The notes: generated by a model from the sequence alone, not told the origin. Positions 1 to 7,346 are shown, counted from the first letter of the stretch. The stretch is 15,508 nucleotides of DNA from Acidiferrobacter sp. (GCA_027335965.1 DAHWGZ010000027.1:1-15508), one strand, 5' to 3'. A program made the numbers and translations.

Positions 1-1
1 C

Positions 2-64
2 TCAGGGCCCTTGAAGCCCTCACGATACCTAGACTCCCAGCGCTTCCCGCAGAAATACGAGTGA
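2..64 (+). CDS. 3' end of an upstream gene (partial, product unknown)
   Basis: Reading from base 2 gives 20 sense codons, ending in RYLDSQRFPQKYE, then TGA at 62-64. The TGA shares its last base with the ATG at 64-66 of the next gene (TGATG), the classic arrangement of translationally coupled genes in one operon. The gene body lies outside the window, so no function can be assigned; a role in the same polysaccharide pathway is an inference from the coupling. The fusion gene's own frame is also open to the left edge, so a longer fusion protein without this upstream gene cannot be strictly excluded. Confidence 0.5.
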   Translation, partial: SGPLKPSRYLDSQRFPQKYE

Positions 65-2493
65 TGCGCACATCGCCGCCGGCGCCCGAATTTGCCCGCA
101 TACTGGTTCTCAAATTAGATCATATGGGGGACTTCGTGTTGGCATTACCTGCTCTCCGTATGCTTCGCGCCAAGTATCCCTATGCCCATATTGATATCAT
201 CGTGGGCAGCTGGAATGAATACCAGGCGCGCGAAACGGGGCTCTTTCGCCATATTTTTACGTTTGACTTTTTTAAGAAAACTTCGGCGGCTGCACCCAGC
301 ATTGACAGTGTCGAGTTCGCTACAATCCTATCCCGTCTCGACGAATACGACCTTGCTTTGGATTTGCGCCGTCATGCAGACACGCGCTTCATTCTCGTTG
401 AAGTAAACGCGCGCGTTAAGGTAGGCTACGAAATATTCGACGCGCGCATTGATGGTTTGCTTGCGATAAAGCTACCTTCGGAACGGGATATACCCACCGT
501 ACCCTCTCGCCTAAATACAACACCAGCAGCAAAGCACATGATGGACCTCGTGACAGACTTACCTTGCTGCTATAACGTCTTCTATACAGGTTCGCCGCCC
601 CTGATACACAGCGCGAAATCGAGCAGCAGAGTGTCCGTCGGATTATTTCCATTTGCGGGGAATGATTCGAAAGAGTGGGGAACCGATAAGTTCGGAGAGC
701 TTGCAAGCCGCCTATTGCGCGCACGAGAAGTGGATGCTGTCCATGTTTATGTCCTAAATGAGGCGCAGCGGAGCTGCTTGCATCTGCCAGAATATGGCAG
801 AATTGTGTGGCATGTCGGACTATCGGTTCTATCTTTAGAGGAATCGTTATCGGGAATATCCGTTTGTGTCGCCAATAACTCTTGGGGGGCACATATCGCG
901 GCAAAGACCGGCATCCTTCTCATAGGTATATATAGCGGCCACGAGACCATAACGGAATGGGCCCCCGTCGCCCCATGGAGTTATGTGATTCACGCGAAGG
1001 TCGAGTGTTCTCCTTGCCATATTCCCGATAGGCGAGGCTGCCCCAATAATATGCGATGCCTAGAAAGCATCACGGTTGATTGCGTATATGACCACGTCCT
1101 AGCAGCTTGCCGGTACTCTCAAAATATTAAGCACCCTGATCGAGCGCTACCCCCATTTTTACTGACACGCGATACGGATGACATCTTGGGCGACCTGATG
1201 GCGGAGATACCACAATGGAGCCTACGCCAACTTCCCGAACAACAGATACAAACTCTTGCCCAGGATATTGCTGGCACATTCAGACCAGATGGTCGCGTCA
1301 TAAGCTTGTTCGTGGATATATCTACCATCATTCATGCGGATGCAAAGACAGGCATCCAGCGTATCGTGCGTGCCCTCCTTCGCGAATGGCTCACGCAAAG
1401 CTGGGGGAATATCCGCGTGGAACCCGTTTATGCCAAGCGCGGGGAGTTCGGCTACCGATACGCGCGGCGTTGGACGGCGGCCTTTCTCGGGACGTCTTCT
1501 GAGGGACTTGAGGATGACGCCATAGAGGCTTTCGCAGGGGACACATTTATCGCACTGGACTTACACCACACGGTGCCTGTAGAGCACGCGGGCCTGTACC
1601 GACAGTGGCGAGAGAGGGGCATAGGGGTGTATTTTGTGGTATATGACTTATTGCCCGTGTGCATGCCCCATCGTTTTCTACCGGGAGCCAAGGCCCAACA
1701 CGCGGCCTGGCTCGCGGTAGTCGCACAAGCGGACGGCGCCCTGTGCATCTCCCAGTCCACGGCTGACGATTTTGAGGAATGGTTAAGTGGCCAGAAAATA
1801 GCGGCGCTATCTAGATTGCAGGTGGCTAGCTTTCCGCTGGGTCACGATATTGCGAATTCGGTACCCACGCGAGGCTTGCCGGACACAGCCCCCCATCTGC
1901 TCGCGCGCCTAGCCGCTTGTCCGACCTTTTTGATGGTGGGGACCTTGGAACCGCGCAAGGCATATGCCCAAACCTTGGCGGCCTTTGAACAACTCTGGGG
2001 ACAGGGCGCCTCCATTAATCTGGTTATCGTCGGCAGCCAAGGCTGGATGGTGGAGGCCCTTATCGATACCCTGCGTAGCCATAAGGAAAGCGGGCATCGC
2101 CTCTTTTGGCTCGATGGCATCAGTGATGAATATCTGGATCGGATTTACCGGGCATCCCGATGCCTCATCGCCGCAAGCGAAGGCGAGGGCTTTGGTCTAC
2201 CCCTCATTGAAGCGGCCGGACACGGCTTACCCATCATTGCGCGCGACATCCCCGTGTTCCGGGAGATCGGCGGCAAATACGCGACGTATTTTGAGAACAC
2301 GCACAAGCCCTCGGCCATAGCGGACGCCGTGCAGCACTGGCTAACACTTCCGCAAGACGATGCGCGCCGAGCTGCGCACCACATCCCACACGCGACATGG
2401 GAAGACAGCGCAAGACGCATATTGGAAATTATCGGGCTCAGCCTCCCGCAGACGGTCGAGGATGACGTTAGCGCCGCCGGTGGCGCTGCGTGA
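64..2493 (+). CDS. Fused glycosyltransferase: GT9 (heptosyltransferase-like) + GT4
   Basis: The protein has 809 aa from ATG 64; GTG at 61 is an alternative start. I prefer the ATG because the upstream TGA overlaps it. Residues about 10-355 are a GT9 domain of the ADP-heptose:LPS heptosyltransferase type: an N-terminal LVLKLDHMGDFVLALPALR, the nucleotide-sugar motif FPFAGNDSKEW (195-205), NNSWGAH (271-277) and the cysteine cluster C315, C318, C326, C332. Residues about 415-800 are a GT4 retaining glycosyltransferase. It opens with FVDIS...TGIQRIVRALL, has VGTLEPRK with K632, and the E-x7-E pair in GEGFGLPLIEA (E708, E716). Typical GT9 enzymes have about 350 aa, so this is a true two-enzyme fusion that probably adds two successive sugars at the cytoplasmic membrane face. 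Donor and acceptor cannot be read from sequence. The GT9 half is markedly AT-richer than its neighbours, suggesting transfer. Confidence 0.93.
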   Translation: MRTSPPAPEFARILVLKLDHMGDFVLALPALRMLRAKYPYAHIDIIVGSWNEYQARETGLFRHIFTFDFFKKTSAAAPSIDSVEFATILSRLDEYDLALDLRRHADTRFILVEVNARVKVGYEIFDARIDGLLAIKLPSERDIPTVPSRLNTTPAAKHMMDLVTDLPCCYNVFYTGSPPLIHSAKSSSRVSVGLFPFAGNDSKEWGTDKFGELASRLLRAREVDAVHVYVLNEAQRSCLHLPEYGRIVWHVGLSVLSLEESLSGISVCVANNSWGAHIAAKTGILLIGIYSGHETITEWAPVAPWSYVIHAKVECSPCHIPDRRGCPNNMRCLESITVDCVYDHVLAACRYSQNIKHPDRALPPFLLTRDTDDILGDLMAEIPQWSLRQLPEQQIQTLAQDIAGTFRPDGRVISLFVDISTIIHADAKTGIQRIVRALLREWLTQSWGNIRVEPVYAKRGEFGYRYARRWTAAFLGTSSEGLEDDAIEAFAGDTFIALDLHHTVPVEHAGLYRQWRERGIGVYFVVYDLLPVCMPHRFLPGAKAQHAAWLAVVAQADGALCISQSTADDFEEWLSGQKIAALSRLQVASFPLGHDIANSVPTRGLPDTAPHLLARLAACPTFLMVGTLEPRKAYAQTLAAFEQLWGQGASINLVIVGSQGWMVEALIDTLRSHKESGHRLFWLDGISDEYLDRIYRASRCLIAASEGEGFGLPLIEAAGHGLPIIARDIPVFREIGGKYATYFENTHKPSAIADAVQHWLTLPQDDARRAAHHIPHATWEDSARRILEIIGLSLPQTVEDDVSAAGGAA

Positions 2494-2761
2494 TGCAGTC
2501 CATATGATTCACGCGGCGGACTCTAACGACAGCCCCGCGCAATCAAGATGTGCTATTCATGCGACCTTTTGCATAAAGGGCGATGGCCTTGTCGATATAC
2601 TTCGGCGCCGCCCCATCCCATGTCGGCCACAAACGGGGGGGCTTTCGGCCACCGCCCATGGCTTGGTCATGCTCTTGGAGTGCCCGGCATAAGTCCTCCG
2701 CGTCCGCAACCCGGAAATACGCCGGATAATCTTCGCCAATCTCCCGGAACACGGGGATGTC
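2245..2761. repeat. 23-bp exact inverted repeat between paralogous GT4 genes
   Basis: Bases 2245-2267 and the reverse complement of 2739-2761 are identical over 23 nt. Both encode the GT4 stretch DIPVFREI, one in the fusion gene and one in the convergent stand-alone GT4. The surrounding sequence diverges at codon third positions. The arms are therefore a conserved coding motif of paralogues rather than a mobile-element end, but they are long enough to be a recombination substrate. Confidence 0.8.
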
Positions 2762-3955
2762 ACTCGCGATGACGGGCACGCCCATGTGCATGGCCTCCAC
2801 AAGCGGCAACCCAAAGCCCTCGTAGTGGGAGGCAAATATCAGCGCGCCAGCATACTGATATAAGGCGCCGAGCTCCGTATCCGAGGCATCGTCGTAAAAA
2901 AACACCGAGCCCGACGCGGCGACGACGGTCTCCATACGCGCGAGAATATCGAGCTCCTTCCAGCCCCGGCGTCCGACGATGACGAGAGGCCTGCACCCGC
3001 CGGCCTGCCGGTAGAGCGCATAGGCATCCAGCGCCGCCCGATAGCCTTTGCGCGGCTCGAGGGTTCCGACCATGAGAAAGGGCCGCGCCTGGTAATGCGC
3101 AACAATAGCCGGCCGCACCGGAACCATCGATGCTTGAATAGGTTGCGTAATGTCCGCACCACTATAGGTGTAATCCAGCGGAATATGCCCGTATCCCTGT
3201 TCAGCACAAAAACGCCCCACGTCGGTCATAACAGCGCGCGACACAGTCAATACGCCGCAAGCAACAGCCAGAATGCTCGTAAGCCCTTGAGTAAAAAGTC
3301 TGGCATCAAAGTCAGGGAAATAAACAGGATGCGTCCACGGCGCCACATCGTGCACCACAGGCACGACGGCGCCACCCGCGGCGGCGAACCGTTTTATGGC
3401 AGGTAACTGTCCGTGCCCGCCCCAGAACGCATCCGGGATAAGAAGGAGGTCTCGTGGTGCAGGCTCAATCGCTTGCACCTCGTGACGGCGGAAAACGCGC
3501 AAAGGCGTGAGGGCCTTGAGGCGCCATAACAAACGGGCCAGGATACCCCGGATTACGCCAAGAGGCGCCTCCGTAACGCCCCGCGGGACATGCAGGCGGT
3601 CGCCCACAGCTAGGATCGCGCCCTGAAGCCGCATGAAACGGCCTCGCGCTGTCTTGCGGGATTGCGCCCCTTCGGTCAATATGCTTAACATCCACGCCCT
3701 TTGGGTTCGGGAGAAAGGCCAAAAGCGCCCCCTGAACGCGATAACCGGAATGCACGGAACCCCGGCATGCCGACTCAGGGCCTCCTCCCGTTCCACCAGC
3801 CCGCGCACGACCCGCTGGATACCAGTATTCAGTCCCGTCATGTATGTGCTGGTGCAATCGATGTAGATGTGGCGGGGTTTTTGGGACGCGCTGGTCTTAC
3901 CCACAGCTGAAGCGGGCTTTTGGGGTTCGGCGCTTTGCGCAAATTGTGTGTCCAT
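2543..3955 (-). CDS. GT4-family glycosyltransferase
   Basis: The protein has 470 aa starting MDTQFAQ. The frame stays open upstream to 4144, but that extension overlaps the preceding gene and is unlike a protein. The ATG at 3955 has a GGAG Shine-Dalgarno five bases upstream (complement of 3961-3966). Residues 29-54 carry YIDCTSTYMTGLNTGIQRVV, the entry motif also seen in the C-terminal half of the convergent fusion gene. VHDVAPW is at 201-207, VGTLEPRK with K303 in the donor-binding region, and HYEGFGLPLVEA supplies the E-x7-E pair (E379, E387). It is a retaining GT-B enzyme using a nucleotide sugar; specificity is unknown, with mannosyl, rhamnosyl or glucosyl transfer all possible. It is the second gene of a two-gene minus-strand unit, 23 bp after its partner. 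Its 3' end converges with the fusion gene, leaving only 49 bp. Confidence 0.93.
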   Translation of the reverse strand: MDTQFAQSAEPQKPASAVGKTSASQKPRHIYIDCTSTYMTGLNTGIQRVVRGLVEREEALSRHAGVPCIPVIAFRGRFWPFSRTQRAWMLSILTEGAQSRKTARGRFMRLQGAILAVGDRLHVPRGVTEAPLGVIRGILARLLWRLKALTPLRVFRRHEVQAIEPAPRDLLLIPDAFWGGHGQLPAIKRFAAAGGAVVPVVHDVAPWTHPVYFPDFDARLFTQGLTSILAVACGVLTVSRAVMTDVGRFCAEQGYGHIPLDYTYSGADITQPIQASMVPVRPAIVAHYQARPFLMVGTLEPRKGYRAALDAYALYRQAGGCRPLVIVGRRGWKELDILARMETVVAASGSVFFYDDASDTELGALYQYAGALIFASHYEGFGLPLVEAMHMGVPVIASDIPVFREIGEDYPAYFRVADAEDLCRALQEHDQAMGGGRKPPRLWPTWDGAAPKYIDKAIALYAKGRMNSTS

Positions 3956-3978
3956 GACTGCTCCGCTATAGTATTCGA

Positions 3979-5196
3979 TCAACGACCAATAGTGCGGGCC
4001 ACGGCATCCGCCCGAGACCCATGCGAAAGATGACTCGGTGCGGTAGCCGCCGCGCCTGCGGCCAAACCCAACACCTTCTCGTACACCGCCAAGGTCTCCG
4101 TCACCATATGGCCCACGGAAAACTCGGTCCGTGCGCGCTGGCATCCTTGCTCCCCTAGACGTTGCCTAAGCGCGAGATCATCAAAAAGATGGTTGATGGC
4201 CATCGCCAAGGCCTGCGGGTCACGCGGCGGGACGACGAGCCCCGTTTCCCCGTCGCGGTTGACATGGGTTACCCCGTTGTGGAGCTCACAGCACACGACC
4301 GGCTTGCCGCAGGCCATGGCCTCGAGCTGCACGAGCCCGAAGGCCTCGGCGGGCGCAACAGATGGCATGCAGAAAATGTCGCAGGCGTGGTAGTAAAGGG
4401 GGAGCTCCGCGTCGGGGATGCGCCCGACAAACCGGATGCGCGCCGTCAAGCCCAAGGTTTCGGTCAAGGCCTCGAGGCTGGGCGTAAGCGGGCCGTCACC
4501 ACCCACGACAAGAACAGCGCGCGGGATGTCCGCCATCGCCCGAATCAAGAACTCCAATCCTTTGTAGTAGACATGCCGCCCCACCGTAAAAAGCAAGGGC
4601 GCATCGCCCGCAAGCCGCGCCCGCAGGGCCCCGATGGCCGCCTGAGAACGTGCGGCCTTATCGAAGGGCTCATAGTCCAGACCAAACGGGACGACATGGA
4701 TGCGCTCGGGGTGGCGGCAGGCCCGCAGCTGCTCCGATGACTCGAGATGGCGAGGCGTCGGAATGATGATGGCGTCGGCCTGATTGAGGATGCGATTCAG
4801 AAAGGGCCGATAGAGCCGCAGAAGACGCTTTTGGCGCACGATATCGCTGTGCCAGGTGATGACGCGCTTCACGCTTCGGGGCAGGAAGGCGCTTGCGAGG
4901 TGCGCCATCGGGTCTGGGAAGTGCAAGTGAACGAGGTCGTACCGGTGTTCCCTATGCAGCGCGCGCGCAAGCCATGGCATGGCCGGGCAGAGGGCGGTGC
5001 CCGCCACTTTCCCAAGCGAAGGCGTCTTGTAGACCGTATAGCCCGCCGCCTCTATAACGGTGCTCGCCCAATGATCATGAGCCACCAGATTATCTGCGTC
5101 ACAGTGCACATTAAGGCCATGCAACAGCGCATCGACATGTCGCTCCAGACCGCCGAACTTGTCATTGTAAAAGCGACCAAAATGTAAGACGCGCAA
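3979..5196 (-). CDS. GT4-family glycosyltransferase (probable TTG start)
   Basis: The proposed TTG start at 5196 gives 405 aa beginning MRVLHFGRFYNDKFGGLE, the normal N-terminus of GT4 enzymes with the acceptor-side GG loop. It is preceded by AAGGAG eight bases upstream. An in-frame ATG at 5229 would add 11 residues but has no good ribosome site. Other motifs, numbered from the TTG: ITWHSD near 113-118; VGRHVYYKG with K212; VGGDGP near 231-236; and AEAFGLVQLEAM with the E-x7-E pair E284 and E292. A C-terminal tail of about 25 residues rich in Ala and Ser looks disordered. The family includes mannosyl- and glucosyltransferases of exopolysaccharide assembly; the sugar cannot be stated. It is the first gene of the minus-strand pair and sits downstream of an AT-rich promoter-like patch and a dead rmlB. 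Confidence 0.93.
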   Translation of the reverse strand: MRVLHFGRFYNDKFGGLERHVDALLHGLNVHCDADNLVAHDHWASTVIEAAGYTVYKTPSLGKVAGTALCPAMPWLARALHREHRYDLVHLHFPDPMAHLASAFLPRSVKRVITWHSDIVRQKRLLRLYRPFLNRILNQADAIIIPTPRHLESSEQLRACRHPERIHVVPFGLDYEPFDKAARSQAAIGALRARLAGDAPLLFTVGRHVYYKGLEFLIRAMADIPRAVLVVGGDGPLTPSLEALTETLGLTARIRFVGRIPDAELPLYYHACDIFCMPSVAPAEAFGLVQLEAMACGKPVVCCELHNGVTHVNRDGETGLVVPPRDPQALAMAINHLFDDLALRQRLGEQGCQRARTEFSVGHMVTETLAVYEKVLGLAAGAAATAPSHLSHGSRADAVARTIGR

Positions 5197-5364
5197 ATCT
5201 GGTTCTCCTTGCCTTATCACTCCGGCCATCCCGTCGGGTCACTTGCCCGAGGTATCACGCAACCGCCTGCATGTGCCACAAAAATCTCGCCCCCAGCCAT
5301 GGCTAGCCGGCACGTGACAGGCGATGGCAACCCCGCCTCACCCGTGCGACTCACATATGCCTCT

Positions 5365-5396
5365 ATTATATATCTTTATAGTTATCCACACGTCCA
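5365..5396 (-). promoter_or_regulatory. Possible sigma-70 promoter of the GT4 pair
   Basis: On the minus strand a perfect TATAAT lies at 5370-5365 in an AT-rich patch (5361-5385) that stands out from its GC-rich surroundings. The best -35-like hexamer, TGGACG at 5396-5391, matches 4 of 6 positions but is 20 bp away, longer than usual. The implied start near 5358 would leave a leader of about 160 nt before the TTG at 5196. The -10 is convincing and the -35 is not. Confidence 0.35.
5382..5390 (+). promoter_or_regulatory. Perfect DnaA-box sequence
   Basis: TTATCCACA is an exact match to the consensus DnaA box. It lies in the spacer of the putative promoter for the GT4 pair and beside an AT-rich tract. 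Only one exact copy was noticed nearby and there is no dnaA, dnaN or rep gene in the window, so it is not evidence of an origin. It could be a DnaA-titration or regulatory site, or chance. Confidence 0.35.
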
Positions 5397-5439
5397 TACG
5401 ACTGCTGGGTACGGACGATACCCATCATCACGTTTCCAT

Positions 5440-5752
5440 ACGAAACTGCTGTTTCGCCAGCGCGCCAAGCCTCGACCAACAACCCCGCGCCGCCTCGAGC
5501 AGCCGGAAGGTCCCGGTGACGTTCGTGGCGACGAAGTCCCCGGATCCCAGGATCGACCGGTCCACGTGACTCTCAGCCGCGAAGCGCATGATCGCCGCCG
5601 GCTTATACCGACGCAGGGGTTCGCCTACGAGCGCGCCATCGGCAACATCCCTCCCTGCACGAACACATGCCGGGAATCCCCCGATACCGCCTCCCGGTTC
5701 TGGATATTGCTGGCGGGAATCCGGCCCTGTCGGTCACGATGATAGTCTTCAT
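5440..5752 (-). pseudogene. rmlB: Broken dTDP-glucose 4,6-dehydratase gene (rmlB/rfbB remnant)
   Basis: Three fragments in three minus-strand frames line up with the N-terminal third of RmlB. From 5752 the sequence reads MKTIIVTDRAGF, matching the family's Rossmann start (VTGGAGF). From about 5711 a second frame reads SNIQNREAVSGDSRHVFVQG. From about 5640 a third frame reads DVADGALVGEPLRRYKPAAIM and on through AAESHVDRSI (family signature, within 5551-5598), TNVTGTFRLLEAAR and LAKQQF. About 30 residues expected between the first two fragments are missing. Homology stops near 5440, before the STDEVYG region and the catalytic YxxxK, and is followed by AT-rich DNA. The intact enzyme converts dTDP-glucose to dTDP-4-keto-6-deoxyglucose, the first step towards dTDP-rhamnose. 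Two frameshifts, an internal deletion and a 3' truncation make this copy non-functional. Confidence 0.85.
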
Positions 5753-6049
5753 GCGTCCCCGATTCTGCTCCTGGTCACGGGCCCGGGGCATCCCGCGAAG
5801 CCCGCCCCAACCCCCTGTTTTGCCTATCCCTGGCACGCGCCCTACCCGCCCGATGCCCGCCTATTCTATCGCGATTAGTGCGCCGGTCACGAGCCCGGGA
5901 ATGGTTACCTGTCGCGCTTACCCGTCGGTTCGTCATCCGACCCGAGGCGGCCCCGTCAAGGCTTGGGACATCATGGCGACGCCCCGCTACATGCGGTAGG
6001 CTCCGCCCCAATCTCCGCGTGATCCTTGAAATCCCCCGACAGCCATCGA
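5753..6049. other. Intergenic region upstream of the rmlB remnant
   Basis: I see no convincing gene in these roughly 300 bases. They contain a 15-nt near-direct repeat, GGTCACGnGCCCGGG, at 5773-5787 and 5885-5899. A possible old minus-strand promoter for the rmlB remnant is also present: GTGACC at 5890-5885, a 16-bp spacer, and TAGAAT at 5868-5863. No terminator-like hairpin with a T-run follows the sulfotransferase-like gene that ends at 6050. Confidence 0.5.
5863..5890 (-). promoter_or_regulatory. Possible relic promoter of the rmlB remnant
   Basis: GTGACC (4 of 6 matches to TTGACA) and TAGAAT (5 of 6 matches to TATAAT) are separated by 16 bp on the minus strand. They would start transcription near 5856, about 100 nt before the relic ATG at 5752. 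The -35 hexamer overlaps one copy of the GGTCACG repeat. This is a motif match only. Confidence 0.25.
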
Positions 6050-7084
6050 TCACCGTGAACAAGCCACCGTCCTCGCGCTATCCGTGAGCCAACTCACGGT
6101 TCGCCATTGCCTTCTGAGGGCAAGACGGGCTTGGGCGCCGCGGACCATGTTGCGCAACAAGCGCCGCGGCGGCGGAGGATCGAGACGCACCCCCTTCTTG
6201 CGCAGCAACCACCTGTTCGTGCGGCGCCACCTCAGGGCACCACACAGCCCCAGCGGCGATGCGGCATCGAGGGCGCGGGCCTCCTGGCCCCGGTATGGCA
6301 GCTCGGCATCGATGATCGACCGCCTCCCCAAGGAGGCCCGCGGCTCCGCAACCCCTTTTCGAGAGACCCACGCGTTGTAGCGCTGCAAGGCCTGCACCTT
6401 GACGTCCGGCAGCGCCTTGTTGACCCAGCCCGGGGCGCTCGCAAGCCCCGCCTCGGCTGCAAGCGGGTGCCCCAGCATCTCCAGGAAGGCCTGCTGGACG
6501 GGACGCTCATACCGCCGGCAATGCACATGCGCCCCGCCAAACACCGCGGCAAAGCCGGCAATCAGCCGCTCGTAGGAGAGACAATACCGCCACTTGTCAT
6601 GCATCACAAAGCTGCCGTGCCTGACCATGGCGTAGGTGAACAGGTCGTAGTTCATGTCGAGGCCGTGTTTCAGCAACTCCTGATAGAGCGAACCGATCAT
6701 CTCGGTCTGCTCCCGCAGAAACGCGAGCACCTCGACCTGATAGCCGCACGCCTCGAAGGCGTCCTTCAGGCCTTGCAAGGCCGGCTCGTCGCTATAAAGG
6801 TACTCGAAGTCCTCGGAGCTCACGATAGCCGCGGGATGGGGGCTCGCCTTCAGTTCCTCGCACAAGCCCTCCATGGTCCCGAGCGCCGGACGATAGCGGG
6901 CATCGTCATTGAGCTGCCAGGCGATATTGTGATGACCGCTCGCCTCATTGGGCCGGCCGGTCCGGGGCACGAAAAGGCCGCCGCGTGCGAACATCGCGCT
7001 TTGCGTGGTCAGAAGCCCCTGGATGGCGGTCGTCCCGGTCTTGTGCGTTCCGATGTGCAGATACAAAGTCTTCGATTTCGCCAT
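6050..7084 (-). CDS. Sulfotransferase-like protein (polysaccharide cluster type)
   Basis: The protein has 344 aa. The ATG at 7084 is preceded by the purine run AAAAAGGGGAGGGA and places the N-terminus just before the first strand, as usual for the family. An in-frame GTG at 7114 would add ten residues. HIGTHKTGTTAIQ (residues 10-22) is the 5'-phosphosulfate-binding loop of PAPS-dependent sulfotransferases. VSSED (88-92) and FLREQTEMIGSLYQE (R124, S132) correspond to the region contacting the 3'-phosphate. The C-terminal 60 residues are very Arg-rich and unlike a catalytic core. The inferred role is transfer of sulfate from PAPS to a sugar of the surface polymer, in the cytoplasm. Many bacterial family members in such clusters are untested, and other nucleotide-dependent roles remain possible. 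It has no same-strand neighbour within 260 bp upstream. Confidence 0.85.
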   Translation of the reverse strand: MAKSKTLYLHIGTHKTGTTAIQGLLTTQSAMFARGGLFVPRTGRPNEASGHHNIAWQLNDDARYRPALGTMEGLCEELKASPHPAAIVSSEDFEYLYSDEPALQGLKDAFEACGYQVEVLAFLREQTEMIGSLYQELLKHGLDMNYDLFTYAMVRHGSFVMHDKWRYCLSYERLIAGFAAVFGGAHVHCRRYERPVQQAFLEMLGHPLAAEAGLASAPGWVNKALPDVKVQALQRYNAWVSRKGVAEPRASLGRRSIIDAELPYRGQEARALDAASPLGLCGALRWRRTNRWLLRKKGVRLDPPPPRRLLRNMVRGAQARLALRRQWRTVSWLTDSARTVACSR

Positions 7085-7177
7085 TCCCTCCCCTTTTTGA
7101 CGCCCACCACTCACCCCCAGGCGCCGTCACCACTGAACATGGGGGTCGGCTTCCGCCGTGGCGGGACATGGGCCTGC

Positions 7178-7199
7178 CTTATCATGCGCTATCGATAAG
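7178..7199. repeat. Inverted repeat upstream of the sulfotransferase-like gene
   Basis: CTTATC at 7178-7183 and GATAAG at 7194-7199 are perfect 6-bp arms with a 10-nt centre that contains GCGC. It lies about 95 bp upstream of the ATG at 7084 in a 262-bp non-coding gap, so it could be an operator or a chance dyad. I see no clear promoter hexamers in the same gap. Confidence 0.3.
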
Positions 7200-7346
7200 T
7201 CCGCCGTTAGACACCCAAGACCCCGCTAAAGTTACACAGCGAACGAACATCGCAAGCGGCGGATCTCCCAAGGGGCCGCGGACCAGGGCCCGCGATCACG
7301 CCGGATAGCCGGCAGCCGCGAAAGTGTCCGCACACAAAGGCCCCCC

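Noticed and set aside
2470..2487. Hairpin AGCGCC/GGCGCT at the end of the fusion gene
   Set aside because: The stem is only 6 bp, lies within the last codons and has no T-run; too weak to call a terminator for the convergent pair.
5365..5390. Replication origin
   Set aside because: There is a single DnaA box and one AT-rich patch, without repeated boxes or dnaA, dnaN or rep genes.
5209..5742. 177-codon plus-strand ORF
   Set aside because: Its sequence runs antisense to the rmlB relic and has no protein-like pattern.
5993..6000. GCGGTAGG, similar to part of the ops/JUMPStart element
   Set aside because: The match is incomplete, and no plus-strand polysaccharide operon begins downstream of it.
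6082..6099. Hairpin CCGTGAG-CCAA-CTCACGG
   Set aside because: It lies inside the last codons of the sulfotransferase-like gene with no T-run on either side, so it is not a convincing terminator.
6107..7198. 363-codon plus-strand ORF
   Set aside because: It is antisense to the sulfotransferase-like gene, whose motifs are clear. Long antisense ORFs are expected at this G+C content.
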